Positions 44,535-52,690 are shown, counted from the stretch's first letter. The stretch is DNA of 64,000 nucleotides from Archaeoglobaceae archaeon (GCA_038734275.1 JAVYOO010000002.1:308216-372215); one strand, 5' to 3'. The notes: generated by a model not told the origin, from the sequence alone. A program made the numbers and translations.

Positions 44535-45237
44535 CGTATAAAGGATGAATAAATCCCTCTTCGCAGATTACAAGAGGAATTTCTGTCTTGTATAACTTTA
44601 GCATGTTTTCTTTTCTAAATACTTCATCAGCTTTACCGAACGCAATTATCTCCCTATTGAGGAGCATTATTCTGTCCAATGTATGCAAAACAGGGTTTAT
44701 GTTGTGTAGAACGATCAAAATTGTGGCATCAACATTTTCGAGCATTTCCAGAATCTTTTCTTGGCTTACAAGATCAATTCCGTTGAAAGGTTCGTCAAGC
44801 AGAATGATTCTTGGCTTGTTCATAAGGGCTCTGGCTATTAAAACCCTCTGCTGAAATCCCCCGCTTAACTCCCTGAAAAGCAAATTTAGCTTATCCACAA
44901 GCTCCAGATCTTCTAAAATTTTCCAGTCAAGTTCCTTAGAGCGCATTGATAGAACTTTTTCGACAGTTAGTGGTAAATCCAGAGATAACGAACTTCTTTG
45001 AGGAACGTATGAAACAAACCGGAGTATTCGCTTATCTTTCCTTGGATCTGAGTCTAAAACCCTAAGTTCACCCTCTGCTTTGAGCGTTCCAAGAATACAC
45101 TTCAAAAGAGTTGTCTTCCCCGCGCCATTTGGGCCAAGGATCGCAACGAACTCGTTCTCACAAATCTCGAAGTTTAAGTTTTCCAGAACTCTTTGCTTTC
45201 CATAGGAATAGCTCAGGTTTTTCGCCTTGATCGCCAT
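44518..45237 (-). CDS. Metal ABC transporter ATP-binding protein
   Basis: This 239-residue ABC ATPase has Walker A GPNGAGKTT (about residue 36), Q-loop YVPQRSSL, signature LSGGFQQRVLIARAL, Walker B IILLDEPFNGID, and the His switch LIVLHNINP. The sequence places it with the zinc/manganese importers. The start overlaps the binding-protein gene by 25 bases, and the stop overlaps the permease gene by 17. Confidence 0.93.
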   Translation of the reverse strand: MAIKAKNLSYSYGKQRVLENLNFEICENEFVAILGPNGAGKTTLLKCILGTLKAEGELRVLDSDPRKDKRILRFVSYVPQRSSLSLDLPLTVEKVLSMRSKELDWKILEDLELVDKLNLLFRELSGGFQQRVLIARALMNKPRIILLDEPFNGIDLVSQEKILEMLENVDATILIVLHNINPVLHTLDRIMLLNREIIAFGKADEVFRKENMLKLYKTEIPLVICEEGFIHPLYGDHHG

Positions 45238-46133
45238 ATCACCACCAAAGCTACCGCTTCTAAAACAGCTATCAACGAGAGAATATACAAAATTTCATTT
45301 TTCTCCGAGTCTCTGAAGGATGGATTTGCGAGAAGAACAGCGTTTGCCAAAAGCTGAACATCAAAATCGAGATCCGACATTACATTTACCTTCGTGAATC
45401 CACATCCACTTTCCTTTGCAATCTCCTCAGCAATCTCCCCGATCTTTGTTCCCTCCTGGTAGTCTGCAATAACTATAACGCAGTTTTTCAGCCCACTTAG
45501 CTTCTGAATTTCCATACCACCGGGAGGAATTTCTTCTGGAAACACAAATGCGACCTTCAAGGCAAGGGCAGAAATAGCGTATGCGGAGTGCGGATCCATA
45601 GCTACAAAGTCGTAATCCTTAACTTTCGAGACTATTTTTTCTGCATTTCTTTGTGCACGCTCAACCGCTTCTCTAAATTCCTCGTAATTTCTGGTGAACT
45701 GGGAAGCTCTTTCAGGGTGTAATTCAGAAAGTTTATTCTTTATGGCAAATCCGATTTTCACTGCATTTTCTGGCAAAAGCCAGTAAGCATGCAGATTGTG
45801 CCCTACACCGGGAAATTCGAGAATGGTTGCATTGTAATCTTCAAAATCGAGGCATTTTTCTTCACAAATCTTCTTGATTTCTGCTTCAAATCCAATCAAC
45901 TGGGAATTCGCAAGTATTACCATATCGGAAGTCTCCAATTTTTTAATTTCCGAATAGCTGAGAGAGAAAAAATGCGGATCAATTGCGGAAGGTAAAATGC
46001 TTTCAACGTCTTCTCCTGAAATCTTCTCCGCTATCTTCTCGAGATCGGGGATTGAAACAAAAATTTTTCCCTCACCAATTCCCAGAAATAGTAGAAGCAT
46101 CAGAAAAGCGGTATAGGTTTTCCGCATGGACAT
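45213..46133 (-). CDS. Membrane-anchored metal-binding protein of an ABC importer (ZnuA-like)
   Basis: This 306-residue extracytoplasmic binding protein has an N-terminal signal (MRKTYTAFLMLLLFLGIGEG). His ligands of the cluster A-I family are seen as IDPHFFSLS, GHNLHAYWLLPENA and DPHSAYAISALALK, with an acidic partner near ADYQEGTKIG. The His-rich loop of zinc-specific members is absent, which does not exclude zinc. A second hydrophobic helix at the C-terminus (ILYILSLIAVLEAVALVVIW then RSRRK) should anchor the protein in the membrane with its ligand site outside. It overlaps the regulator gene by 34 bases. Confidence 0.87.
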   Translation of the reverse strand: MSMRKTYTAFLMLLLFLGIGEGKIFVSIPDLEKIAEKISGEDVESILPSAIDPHFFSLSYSEIKKLETSDMVILANSQLIGFEAEIKKICEEKCLDFEDYNATILEFPGVGHNLHAYWLLPENAVKIGFAIKNKLSELHPERASQFTRNYEEFREAVERAQRNAEKIVSKVKDYDFVAMDPHSAYAISALALKVAFVFPEEIPPGGMEIQKLSGLKNCVIVIADYQEGTKIGEIAEEIAKESGCGFTKVNVMSDLDFDVQLLANAVLLANPSFRDSEKNEILYILSLIAVLEAVALVVIWRSRRKT

Positions 46134-46492
46134 CTCTCTCTTTTACCGTATCTTTCTTCGATGAGTCTTTCAAGTTCTTTTCCAAGCGACAGGTCTATTT
46201 TTGAAGCTTCTTCACAAATACAGGTCTTTTCAATACCTATGTCCTCAAGAAGACACTCTAAAAGTCTGTGTTTTCTTACAATCCTTTTTCCCTCTCTCAA
46301 GCCCCCCTCAGTCAAAATAAAACCCTTTTTCTCTACATATATACCATACCCAAGCTCAGAAAGTTTCAAAAGCAACTTCTGTGCGGTTGATTTTGATATT
46401 TCCAATTTTTCTGCCAGATAACTTGGTCCAACGACAATATCTCCATTTTCCCAAGCAGTAAACAGTGTTCGAATTATAAACTTAGTTTCCAT
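46100..46492 (-). CDS. mdr1: DtxR/MntR-family metalloregulator (MDR1-like)
   Basis: This 130-residue winged-helix repressor heads the metal-transport operon, the same order as the A. fulgidus MDR1 operon, where MDR1 represses its own transcription in metal-replete cells. The DNA-binding part is residues 1-60 (YLAEKLEISKSTAQKLLLKL, LTEGGLREGKRI). The dimer/metal part reads RKHRLLECLLEDIGI, then ICEEASKIDLSL, ending with CPCGKPIP. Against DtxR/IdeR the ancillary-site His and Glu are kept (H and E in RKHRLLE), but the position of H98 is Cys, and C102, E105 and H106 become Ser, Asp and Leu. Metal binding may therefore differ. There is no SH3 domain. A TATA-like TTTTTACT lies 25 bp upstream. Confidence 0.85.
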   Translation of the reverse strand: METKFIIRTLFTAWENGDIVVGPSYLAEKLEISKSTAQKLLLKLSELGYGIYVEKKGFILTEGGLREGKRIVRKHRLLECLLEDIGIEKTCICEEASKIDLSLGKELERLIEERYGKRERCPCGKPIPLF

Positions 46493-46521
46493 AAGAAACG
46501 TTATCTATGGAGTAAAAACTT
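46493..46521 (-). promoter_or_regulatory. Promoter of the metal-transport operon with a possible repressor site
   Basis: On the minus strand AAGTTTTTACT (46511-46521) is about 25 bp from the start at 46492. AACGTT (46497-46502), the centre of an imperfect palindrome, lies between it and the ATG, where MDR1-type repressors bind. The operator assignment is weak. Confidence 0.35.
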
Positions 46522-46546
46522 TTTGTTTTACGAATTCAAAATACTA

Positions 46547-47374
46547 TCAAAATATTCTCAGCAAATGCTTTCCATCACAACTTTTAGCCTTGAACTCAAA
46601 ACCCTCTCTGCAGAATCCACAGCTTATCCCAAGAGATTCACAAAAATCTTCAATTTTCCTGAGAATCTCTAAACGCAGATCTTTTTTGAGAAACCAATAT
46701 CCTCCCAACTTTTCACCTTCTTCAAAGTAAAGCCTTCTTAGCCCCTCAGCCAGCCATGGAAGGGTTTTTGCAATTCTGTTAAAAGAATCGCGTCTTAGCT
46801 TAAGCGTTGAAGTAACTACATGTTCAGGTTCGCAGATTTCGATCAATTCAAGCCTGTTTTCGTTCAGAAACGGAATAATAGGATCAAATCTTAGCACCAC
46901 AGGCAAAAATTCCGAAATCTCTTTGAATGCTACGATTCTCCTCTCAGTTGGAGGAGCGAATTTCTCGAGTTGATCACAGCCCGTAATGGTCATACTAACA
47001 ACTGCATTCATTTCAGACAAGATGTCAAGATCCCGAATGACTAAGTCGCTTTTTGTAACAATCAGAACATTAGCGTCAAATTCTCTAAACAATTTCAGAC
47101 ATTCTCTTGTTATCATCTTCTCTTTCTCGATTGGTGGATAAGGATCAGAACTGTTCGACATCGAGATGACTTCATTTCCCTTCAGCTCTTCAAGATCTTT
47201 CCTCAGATTTCGGAGAAGATCCTTTTTCTCTCTCACTTCCCAAAACCTTGGAATATAGGTTGCATAGCAGTAATCACAGCGATGAGCACAGCCCGTGTAG
47301 GGGTTGAAGGATAGCTTGTAGCCACAGGTGCAGAGTTTAGATTTCCAAGGGTCGAAGGGTTTGAGGACTCTCAT
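46547..47374 (-). CDS. Radical SAM protein, SplB/spore photoproduct lyase-like
   Basis: This radical-SAM protein of about 275 residues has the cluster motif CAHRCDYCY (C-x3-C-x2-C) after a preceding CTCGYKLSFNPYTG. It belongs to the COG1533 SplB-like family. True spore photoproduct lyase is unlikely in an archaeon; repair or another radical reaction is possible. The C-terminal region has extra cysteines (SLGISCGFCREGFEF and KSCDG). I prefer the ATG at 47374 (MRVLKPFDPW), which matches family N-termini; an upstream Met at 47422 exists. Either start overlaps the MiaB-like gene by at least 38 bases, so the two radical-SAM genes are coupled. Confidence 0.8.
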   Translation of the reverse strand: MRVLKPFDPWKSKLCTCGYKLSFNPYTGCAHRCDYCYATYIPRFWEVREKKDLLRNLRKDLEELKGNEVISMSNSSDPYPPIEKEKMITRECLKLFREFDANVLIVTKSDLVIRDLDILSEMNAVVSMTITGCDQLEKFAPPTERRIVAFKEISEFLPVVLRFDPIIPFLNENRLELIEICEPEHVVTSTLKLRRDSFNRIAKTLPWLAEGLRRLYFEEGEKLGGYWFLKKDLRLEILRKIEDFCESLGISCGFCREGFEFKAKSCDGKHLLRIF

Positions 47375-48626
47375 GTTTGACCAATTCTTCATCGAGAAGG
47401 TAATTGTGTCTGCAAGCCCCAATTTTTACCTTTCTGAATTCTCCAAGCTCACCAGTTGTTATAATTGCCCTATATGAATTGGACCTCGCGAGCATGAACT
47501 TCTTTCCAGCACTTGTTAGCAAAACTTTCAGTTCTTTGCCCAAAAAATCCCGATTGTTCTCCAACCCAATTCTTACGCATAATTCGGTAAGCTTTCTTGA
47601 CCTCTCCTTTACAATCCATCCGGGAATTTCTTTCAACTTCTCTGCCGGTGTTCCTTTTCTCTTTGAGAACCTTGTTATGTTTACGATATCGGGCTTCACA
47701 TTTTCGATAAGCTCATAGGTTTTCCAGAAGGATTCTTCGGTTTCTGTGGGATAACCGACGATGATGTCGGTAGCCAGAGTAATTTCAAAATTTTCTCTAA
47801 AGCTGTCCACAACTTCCAGAAAGTCTTCTACGGAGTGTTCTCTTTTCATATCCTCGAGAATCTTATTATCTCCGCTCTGCACAGGAATGTGCAAAAATTT
47901 GTATATCTTTTCACTCTCGAAGGCATTTATCAGTTCTTCGATTTGCTTCTTTGCATGCTGTGGGTTCATCATTCCAACCCTTACTCTGAATTCTCCGTCT
48001 ATTTTCGATATTCTCTCAAGTAACTTTGGAAGTAGAAATTCTCCTTTATCAAGTCCATAGCAACCAGTGTCTTGCGATGTTAGCTGTATTTCTTTAAAGC
48101 CACTTCTTACAGCGGTTTCAACTTCATTCAGAATTCCCTCAATGCTGAAACTCCTGAGCTTTCCCCTTGCGAATTTGGTTGCACAGAAAGAGCAATGTCC
48201 AAGACAACCTTCAGATATTGAAACTATCGCAATTACGTTCTCTCGACTTCTTAACTTAGTCAAACAGCTCTTATCAACATCTTTCCATTCAATAAATCGC
48301 ACGCCACCATTAAAAGCTGATTTTACAGCGTCAGCGATCTTATCAAGATTGTCGGGTGATACCGCAGAATCTGAAAGTTCCACTGCGGGTTCTGATATTC
48401 TTGTTAGACACCCTGCAAGGACGATTTTTTTCCCAGCATTCTTTAGTTCGACAATCCTTCTTATAATCTTCCTTTCCGTGAAATCGATCACCCCGCATGA
48501 GTTTATTACAACGACATCCGCATCTTCTACATTTGTTAGAGTGAATTCCTTAGACAAATAGGCTCTAATAATGTCCGAATCAGCCTGATTCATCGTGCAT
48601 CCGTAGGTTTCCAGAGCTACACGCAC
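47337..48626 (-). CDS. Archaeal MiaB-like tRNA methylthiotransferase
   Basis: This 429-residue radical-SAM enzyme of the MiaB family, archaeal/CDKAL1 (e-MtaB) type, is likely to convert t6A37 of tRNA to ms2t6A37. The N-terminal UPF0004 domain has three Cys for the auxiliary cluster (YGCTMNQADSD, VINSCGVID, LAGCLTRI). The SAM cluster is in SEGCLGHCSFCATKFARG, and a C-terminal TRAM-like segment follows (LGKELKVLLTSAGKKFMLARS). Length is standard. It heads a two-gene unit with the SplB-like gene. Confidence 0.9.
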   Translation of the reverse strand: MRVALETYGCTMNQADSDIIRAYLSKEFTLTNVEDADVVVINSCGVIDFTERKIIRRIVELKNAGKKIVLAGCLTRISEPAVELSDSAVSPDNLDKIADAVKSAFNGGVRFIEWKDVDKSCLTKLRSRENVIAIVSISEGCLGHCSFCATKFARGKLRSFSIEGILNEVETAVRSGFKEIQLTSQDTGCYGLDKGEFLLPKLLERISKIDGEFRVRVGMMNPQHAKKQIEELINAFESEKIYKFLHIPVQSGDNKILEDMKREHSVEDFLEVVDSFRENFEITLATDIIVGYPTETEESFWKTYELIENVKPDIVNITRFSKRKGTPAEKLKEIPGWIVKERSRKLTELCVRIGLENNRDFLGKELKVLLTSAGKKFMLARSNSYRAIITTGELGEFRKVKIGACRHNYLLDEELVKHESPQTLRPLEI

Positions 48627-48945
48627 AAAATAATTTTGTCTTTGGTTAAATAAAGTTTGACCTATTGCCTACGCAATATCTGGGCTGTTTATTTTTTAAC
48701 ATATGGCTTGAAGAAGGCAAAGCAATTCCAGATCTGATGACAAAGATTCTTAAAAGTCCAGCGCTCAGAGAAGTTTAAAGTTGGAATGGAGCTTGTTGAA
48801 GTTTTGATGGGGATCCAAACTGCCGTTGTTCTGTTTCAATGAACTCAGATAGACGGAAAGGGATCGCATTGAACAGGATAGATTAAGTTCTCCGCTGATT
48901 TCTTACTTGTAAAACTATTTATGCAATTCCAACAGATATGAAATC
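48627..48945. other. 319-bp gap with a possible decayed coding remnant
   Basis: On the plus strand, 48701-48768 can be read as IWLEEGKAIPDLMTKILKS followed by PALREV and a stop. A different frame then continues as KFKVGMELVEVLMGIQTAVV. Both stretches look protein-like and may be one broken gene, but I do not recognise a family. CTATTTATG near 48914-48922 is the probable promoter of the next gene. Confidence 0.35.
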
Positions 48946-49206
48946 ATGGAAAAGTTGGAAGGTGTTGTGAAAGTGTCGAAGAAGGGGCAGATAGTGATAC
49001 CAAAAGAGGCCAGAGAGAAATTGAAAATAAAAGAGGGTGAAAAACTTGCCTTAATCTTGAGGGATGACGAGATAGTTCTCAAAAAAATTGATAAGATCAA
49101 CTTTTCCGGTTTAGCGTCCGGAATTGCCCGCAATCTTGAAAAGGAAAAAATCGATCCGGAGAAAATAATCGCGGAAGCGATTGAATGGGCAAGAAAACGA
49201 GAGTAG
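48946..49206 (+). CDS. vapB: AbrB/VapB-type antitoxin
   Basis: This 86-residue protein has an N-terminal swapped-hairpin AbrB DNA-binding domain (VVKVSKKGQIVIPKEAREKLKI, then GEKLALILRDDEIVLKKI) and a helical C-terminal tail (EKIDPEKIIAEAIEWARKRE) that would bind the partner toxin. It is the upstream gene of a VapBC-type pair and probably represses its own promoter. The toxin gene overlaps its last 22 bases. The antitoxin looks intact whereas the toxin does not. Confidence 0.87.
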   Translation: MEKLEGVVKVSKKGQIVIPKEAREKLKIKEGEKLALILRDDEIVLKKIDKINFSGLASGIARNLEKEKIDPEKIIAEAIEWARKRE

Positions 49207-49490
49207 TTCTCGATACAAACATCTGGATTTCGATCTTTTTCAGCAAAATCCTTGCCAAAGAGTTTGAAGAACTCCTGAAAGATGATAAAATAGAGATCTT
49301 TACATCCAGCGAGATTTTGAAGGAGATTTCAAGAGTTCTTGAATATCCGAAAATCAAGAAAATACTTGAAAGCTCTGGAATTGGTTCGAAAGACTTTGTT
49401 GAGGAAATTCTTAAAATTTTAAGAGTGGTGAATCCAAAGGAGAAATTTAACGTGATTGAGGATGATCCTGAGGACAATTGGACTTTTTAA
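49185..49490 (+). pseudogene. vapC: PIN-domain (VapC-like) toxin, truncated
   Basis: This 101-residue PIN-domain protein of the PIN_3/COG1569 type acts as an endoribonuclease toxin when complete. The first acidic residue is in RVVLDTNIWISIFFS, the second in SSEILKEISRVLEYPK, and the third region is reached at VIEDDPEDN. The reading frame then ends at WTF, where family members continue for about 40 residues through a K-F-L-E-C-A and an I-V-(S/T)-G-D motif. The last conserved Asp and the final strand and helix are therefore missing. No continuation is visible in the following 150 bases in any frame. It is likely inactive. Confidence 0.72.
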
Positions 49491-49656
49491 CCCGATTGAC
49501 TTTTTAGTTGAATTAATATGATGACCTCTCGAATTAAGTTGTGGGGTTTCAGCCTACTTCATCGAATTCTCCTCTTTCGTAATAATTCGATCCGAGTTCC
49601 AATAACGAGTTCGCCTCATCAATTTTTTCCGGATTCATCCGTTCCAGTGTCATCTA

Positions 49657-50236
49657 TTAACCTATAAGCATATTCTCCGCAACTTCGAATGCGAGTTCAT
49701 AGGTTTTCATAAGACTTTCCAGACTTATTCTTGGTCTTTTCCTTTCGCCCATCGCATAGAGAATAACGTCCTTCATTTCCCCGTAATAGAAATCGAGATC
49801 CCCGAACTCCTTTCCGTCAAAACTCATCGAAATTCCATCGCTAACCCCCTTTTTCCAGTTTACCGAGAAATTGATCCTGTAGTAGTCCTTTAGCTCTCCC
49901 GTTATCCTCCAGAAACCACGACTGTAATGCAGAATTAAATCGAATGAGTTCCTTTTCCCCCTAGCCTCAAAACTTTCTGGAGAACCGAGATAATAGATCG
50001 GCAGATCCACGAAATGTATTCCGGTATCGAGTATAAGACCAGCCTTTGGATCGGAGGGAGATTGAATTTCCATTTCGACATAGAATGAACCGGATTCGAT
50101 CTCCTTCCTTATCATCTCATAAAACTCCGAATATCTAAGCTGATGTCCAACGAAATGTCCGCATCGGTTTCAAGAATTTTTCTGAACTGCCCGGAATTCT
50201 CAACGACAGGTTTCTCGATGAAATAGACTCCTCTAT
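49657..50236 (-). pseudogene. Gfo/Idh/MocA oxidoreductase remnant
   Basis: On the minus strand a 152-residue frame (start 50115) reads as the C-terminal substrate domain of a Gfo/Idh/MocA dehydrogenase (LDTGIHFVDLPIYYLGSPESF). Upstream on the same strand another frame gives VYFIEKPVVENSGQFRKIL, the EKP motif of the family. The two frames join through FVGHQLRYSEFYEMIRKEI near 50115-50150 only if a frameshift is allowed. The NAD-binding N-terminus is missing: sequence homology stops near 50236, where an unrelated plus-strand remnant begins. It is a truncated, frameshifted gene. Confidence 0.7.
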
Positions 50237-50239
50237 TTC

Positions 50240-50758
50240 CCTAGATCTCGTAAAATTCCGAGAAGCAAGGTCCAAGAGAGGCTGGAACCAACGTTTAAGA
50301 GAGTAGGTCAAGTTATCTTACGCGACGAGAGAGAATTCGTGGTTAGATATCCCCCGCTTCTATATGACGTCCTGAAACCAGCGGCTGATCGAATAAGGTA
50401 TTTTATAACAAGCGGTGTAGATATAACTCCACAAACAATCGAAAAAATAAACTTTGATTTTCCAAATTCCACTGTAATTCCATTTTACGGAGATTCTTTG
50501 TTTGGGGATGCAATTGGCATAAATGAGGGAAATAAAATAATATACTATCCTCCCCCAGGCGTCTTCATATTTCCAGTTAAGAAAACAGGAAATAATTATG
50601 AGCTCTGCGAGTATGGAGAGAGAGGGTATAAAGCTTTTATAAAAATTGGTGATGGAGCTCTTTACGTTTTCATTGACAAAAAGGAGACTATTGGAAGAGA
50701 GAAGCCACGATTTAATATTGAAGTAGATGGATTTTCGAATCCTTCCAGACACTTGTAG
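50240..50758 (+). pseudogene. C-terminal fragment of a possible adenylate-forming enzyme
   Basis: An open frame runs from about 50240 to 50758. It has no good start codon at a sensible place; a GTG at 50339 gives 139 residues. The protein reads KVQERLEPTFKRVGQVILR, then LKPAADRIRYFITSGVDITP, VIPFYGDSLFGDAIG, CEYGERGYKAFIKIGDGAL and EVDGFSNPSRHL. The order of motifs (a Y-G-x-S-like site, then Y-G-E-R-G, then a late D-G-F-S) recalls adenylate-forming enzymes of the phenylacetate-CoA ligase kind, but this is a weak call. The N-terminal half is absent, and the fragment abuts the broken oxidoreductase head to head. Confidence 0.4.
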
Positions 50759-50909
50759 TAATTAGATAGCCTAACACGACCCCTATTTTTTGTCTTGGTT
50801 CTTAGTAAACTCCTTCTTATTGCGAATTTAGATTAGGGCTTTAATGTATAGACGGAATTTGACATTAACCTTAAACTCGAAATAGTCGAGTTTTGAACCT
50901 TTATAAATA

Positions 50910-50991
50910 CGCCGGGGGTGGGATTTGAACCCACGCGCCCGTTAAGGCACCAGCTCTCAAGGCTGGCGCAGTCCCTCTCTGCAACCCCGGC
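50910..50991 (-). tRNA. tRNA-Ser (anticodon UGA)
   Basis: On the minus strand there is a class II tRNA. The acceptor is GCCGGGG with CCCCGGC, the anticodon arm is CCAGC-CTTGAGA-GCTGG with anticodon TGA (reads UCA), the long variable arm is around GCCTTAACGGGC, and the T arm is GTGGGTTCAAATCCCAC. Discriminator G is typical of archaeal tRNA-Ser. There is no intron and CCA is not encoded. It lies divergent to the elp3 gene, with one TATA element between. Confidence 0.95.
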
Positions 50992-51011
50992 TGAAATCGT
51001 AGTAGAATAAA

Positions 51012-51019
51012 TTTATAAA
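51012..51019. promoter_or_regulatory. Palindromic TATA element shared by tRNA-Ser and elp3
   Basis: TTTATAAA, a perfect 8-bp palindrome, sits in a 52-bp divergent gap. Its centre is about 24 bp from the 5' end of mature tRNA-Ser (50991) and about 28 bp from the elp3 ATG (51044). Confidence 0.5.
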
Positions 51020-51043
51020 CATTTCCGAAATCTGATAAGGGAG

Positions 51044-52609
51044 ATGGAAGCAGAACAGATCAGAGAAATTGCCTTTGAAATTGCCACAAAGGCAAAAAAT
51101 CTTGAAGAAGCTTTGAGAATTAAGAAGGAGATGTCAAAAAATTTTAAATTGGCAAAAATTCCCTCAAACGTTGAAATTCTTCAAGAAGCTAAGGGGACAG
51201 AGTTTTATGAGAAGCTTAGAGAAATTTTGAGACTAAAGCCCGTTCGAAGCATAAGCGGGATTGTAGTTGTTGCTGTAATGAGTTCTCCCGCTCCATGTCC
51301 CCATGGTAAATGTGTTCCCTGCCCCGGAGGTGTTGAATTTAACAGCCCTCAAAGCTACACAGGCTTCGAACCAGCAGCACAGCGGGGAAGACAGCATAAC
51401 TACAATGCGTTTCGTCAAGTCACAGCAAGGTTGAGAGAACTTGCTGAGATCGGCCATGATGTAGAAAAGGCGGAAATCATAGTTATGGGCGGGACTTTTA
51501 TCGCTCGAGATAAAGAATATCGGGATAAATTTATTCTTGACATATACAATGCGCTCAACTCCTTCCAAGGGAATGCAAAACTGGAAAGTGAGCTTGAGAA
51601 AGCCAAAAGAAAAAATGAACGTGCAAAAGTAAGATGTGTGGGATTAACGATTGAGACTCGCCCTGACTACGCAAGGGAAGAACACATCTTAGAGATGCTG
51701 AGATATGGGACAACAAGGGTGGAACTCGGAGTGCAGAGCATTTATAATGACGTTTTGGAGAGAATAACTCGGGGTCACACTGTTGAAGACACGATCGAAG
51801 CAACCAGACTGCTCAAAGATTCCGCATTAAAAGTTTGCTATCACATTATGCCGGGGCTTCCCGGTTCGGATTTTAATCGAGATCTGAACTGTCTAAAAGA
51901 GATTTTTTCAAATCCTGAGTTTAAACCGGATTATTTAAAAATATACCCAACAGTGGTTGTAAAGGGAACAAAACTCTACGAGATGTGGGAAAAAGGGGAA
52001 TATACACCATATAGCACTGAGGAAGTCGTAGATTTGATTGCTAAAGCAAAAATGAGTTTCCCGGAGTGGGTTAGGGTTCAGAGAATCCAGAGAGATATAC
52101 CCACAAATATTGCAATAGGTTTAAAAGCTGGAAACATAAGGCAACTCGTCAAGAAAAGACTAAAGGAACTTGGAGGAGAATGCAGGTGTATAAGGTGCAG
52201 AGAAGTAGGACATAAAGGAGTAAAGGAAGATGAATACAAAAAAGCCGAATTAAAAATAGTAGAATACGAGGCTTCCAAGGGCAGAGAATTCTTTATATCA
52301 TACGAAATACCTGACTACGATGCACTTGTCGGTTTTATTCGACTTAGATTTCCGTCCAAACCATTCATTAACACCTTAAAGGACTGTGCATTGATAAGAG
52401 AGCTACATATCTATGGAAGGGCTACACCACTTGGAAAAGTGCAGGCTTTTCAGCACCGAGGCTTTGGAGAGAAATTGCTAAAAACTGCTGAAGAAATCGC
52501 AAAGGAATTTTATGATAAAATTGCGGTTATAAGTGGTGTCGGCGTTAGGGAATACTATAGAAAGCTGGGATTTCGAAAAAGTTTCGAATATATGATAAAA
52601 AGAATTTAA
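51044..52609 (+). CDS. elp3: Elp3-type tRNA U34 carboxymethyl-modifying enzyme
   Basis: This 521-residue enzyme combines radical SAM and acetyltransferase domains. Archaeal Elp3 alone makes 5-carboxymethyl-type side chains on wobble uridine 34 of tRNAs, using acetyl-CoA. The SAM cluster motif is CPHGKCVPC (C-x4-C-x2-C, about residues 85-95), followed by GGTFIARDKEYRDKF, ETRPDYAREEHI, and GVQSIYNDVLERITRGH. A zinc-binding CRCIRCREVGHKG segment follows at about residues 385-397. The C-terminal GNAT domain has VQAFQHRGFGEKLLKTAEEIA and GVGVREYYRKLGFRKS. Length is normal. It is divergent to a tRNA that has U34. Confidence 0.96.
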   Translation: MEAEQIREIAFEIATKAKNLEEALRIKKEMSKNFKLAKIPSNVEILQEAKGTEFYEKLREILRLKPVRSISGIVVVAVMSSPAPCPHGKCVPCPGGVEFNSPQSYTGFEPAAQRGRQHNYNAFRQVTARLRELAEIGHDVEKAEIIVMGGTFIARDKEYRDKFILDIYNALNSFQGNAKLESELEKAKRKNERAKVRCVGLTIETRPDYAREEHILEMLRYGTTRVELGVQSIYNDVLERITRGHTVEDTIEATRLLKDSALKVCYHIMPGLPGSDFNRDLNCLKEIFSNPEFKPDYLKIYPTVVVKGTKLYEMWEKGEYTPYSTEEVVDLIAKAKMSFPEWVRVQRIQRDIPTNIAIGLKAGNIRQLVKKRLKELGGECRCIRCREVGHKGVKEDEYKKAELKIVEYEASKGREFFISYEIPDYDALVGFIRLRFPSKPFINTLKDCALIRELHIYGRATPLGKVQAFQHRGFGEKLLKTAEEIAKEFYDKIAVISGVGVREYYRKLGFRKSFEYMIKRI

Positions 52610-52646
52610 TTTCTTTACTTTATAAATAAAGCGAAACGAAAAAAAT

Positions 52647-52656
52647 TATATACTTA
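52647..52656 (+). promoter_or_regulatory. TATA box of the winged-helix regulator gene
   Basis: ATTATATACTT lies about 40 bp before the ATG at 52691. The resulting short leader carries the ribosome-binding site GGTGGTGA at about 52679-52686. Confidence 0.5.
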
Positions 52657-52690
52657 ATTCGCTCAAAAAAGAATGTAGGTGGTGATTATT

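Noticed and set aside
49515..49570. Possible C/D-box sRNA beginning with ATGATGA
   Set aside because: A C-box-like sequence is present, but no CTGA D box or paired C'/D' boxes follow at the right distance on either strand.
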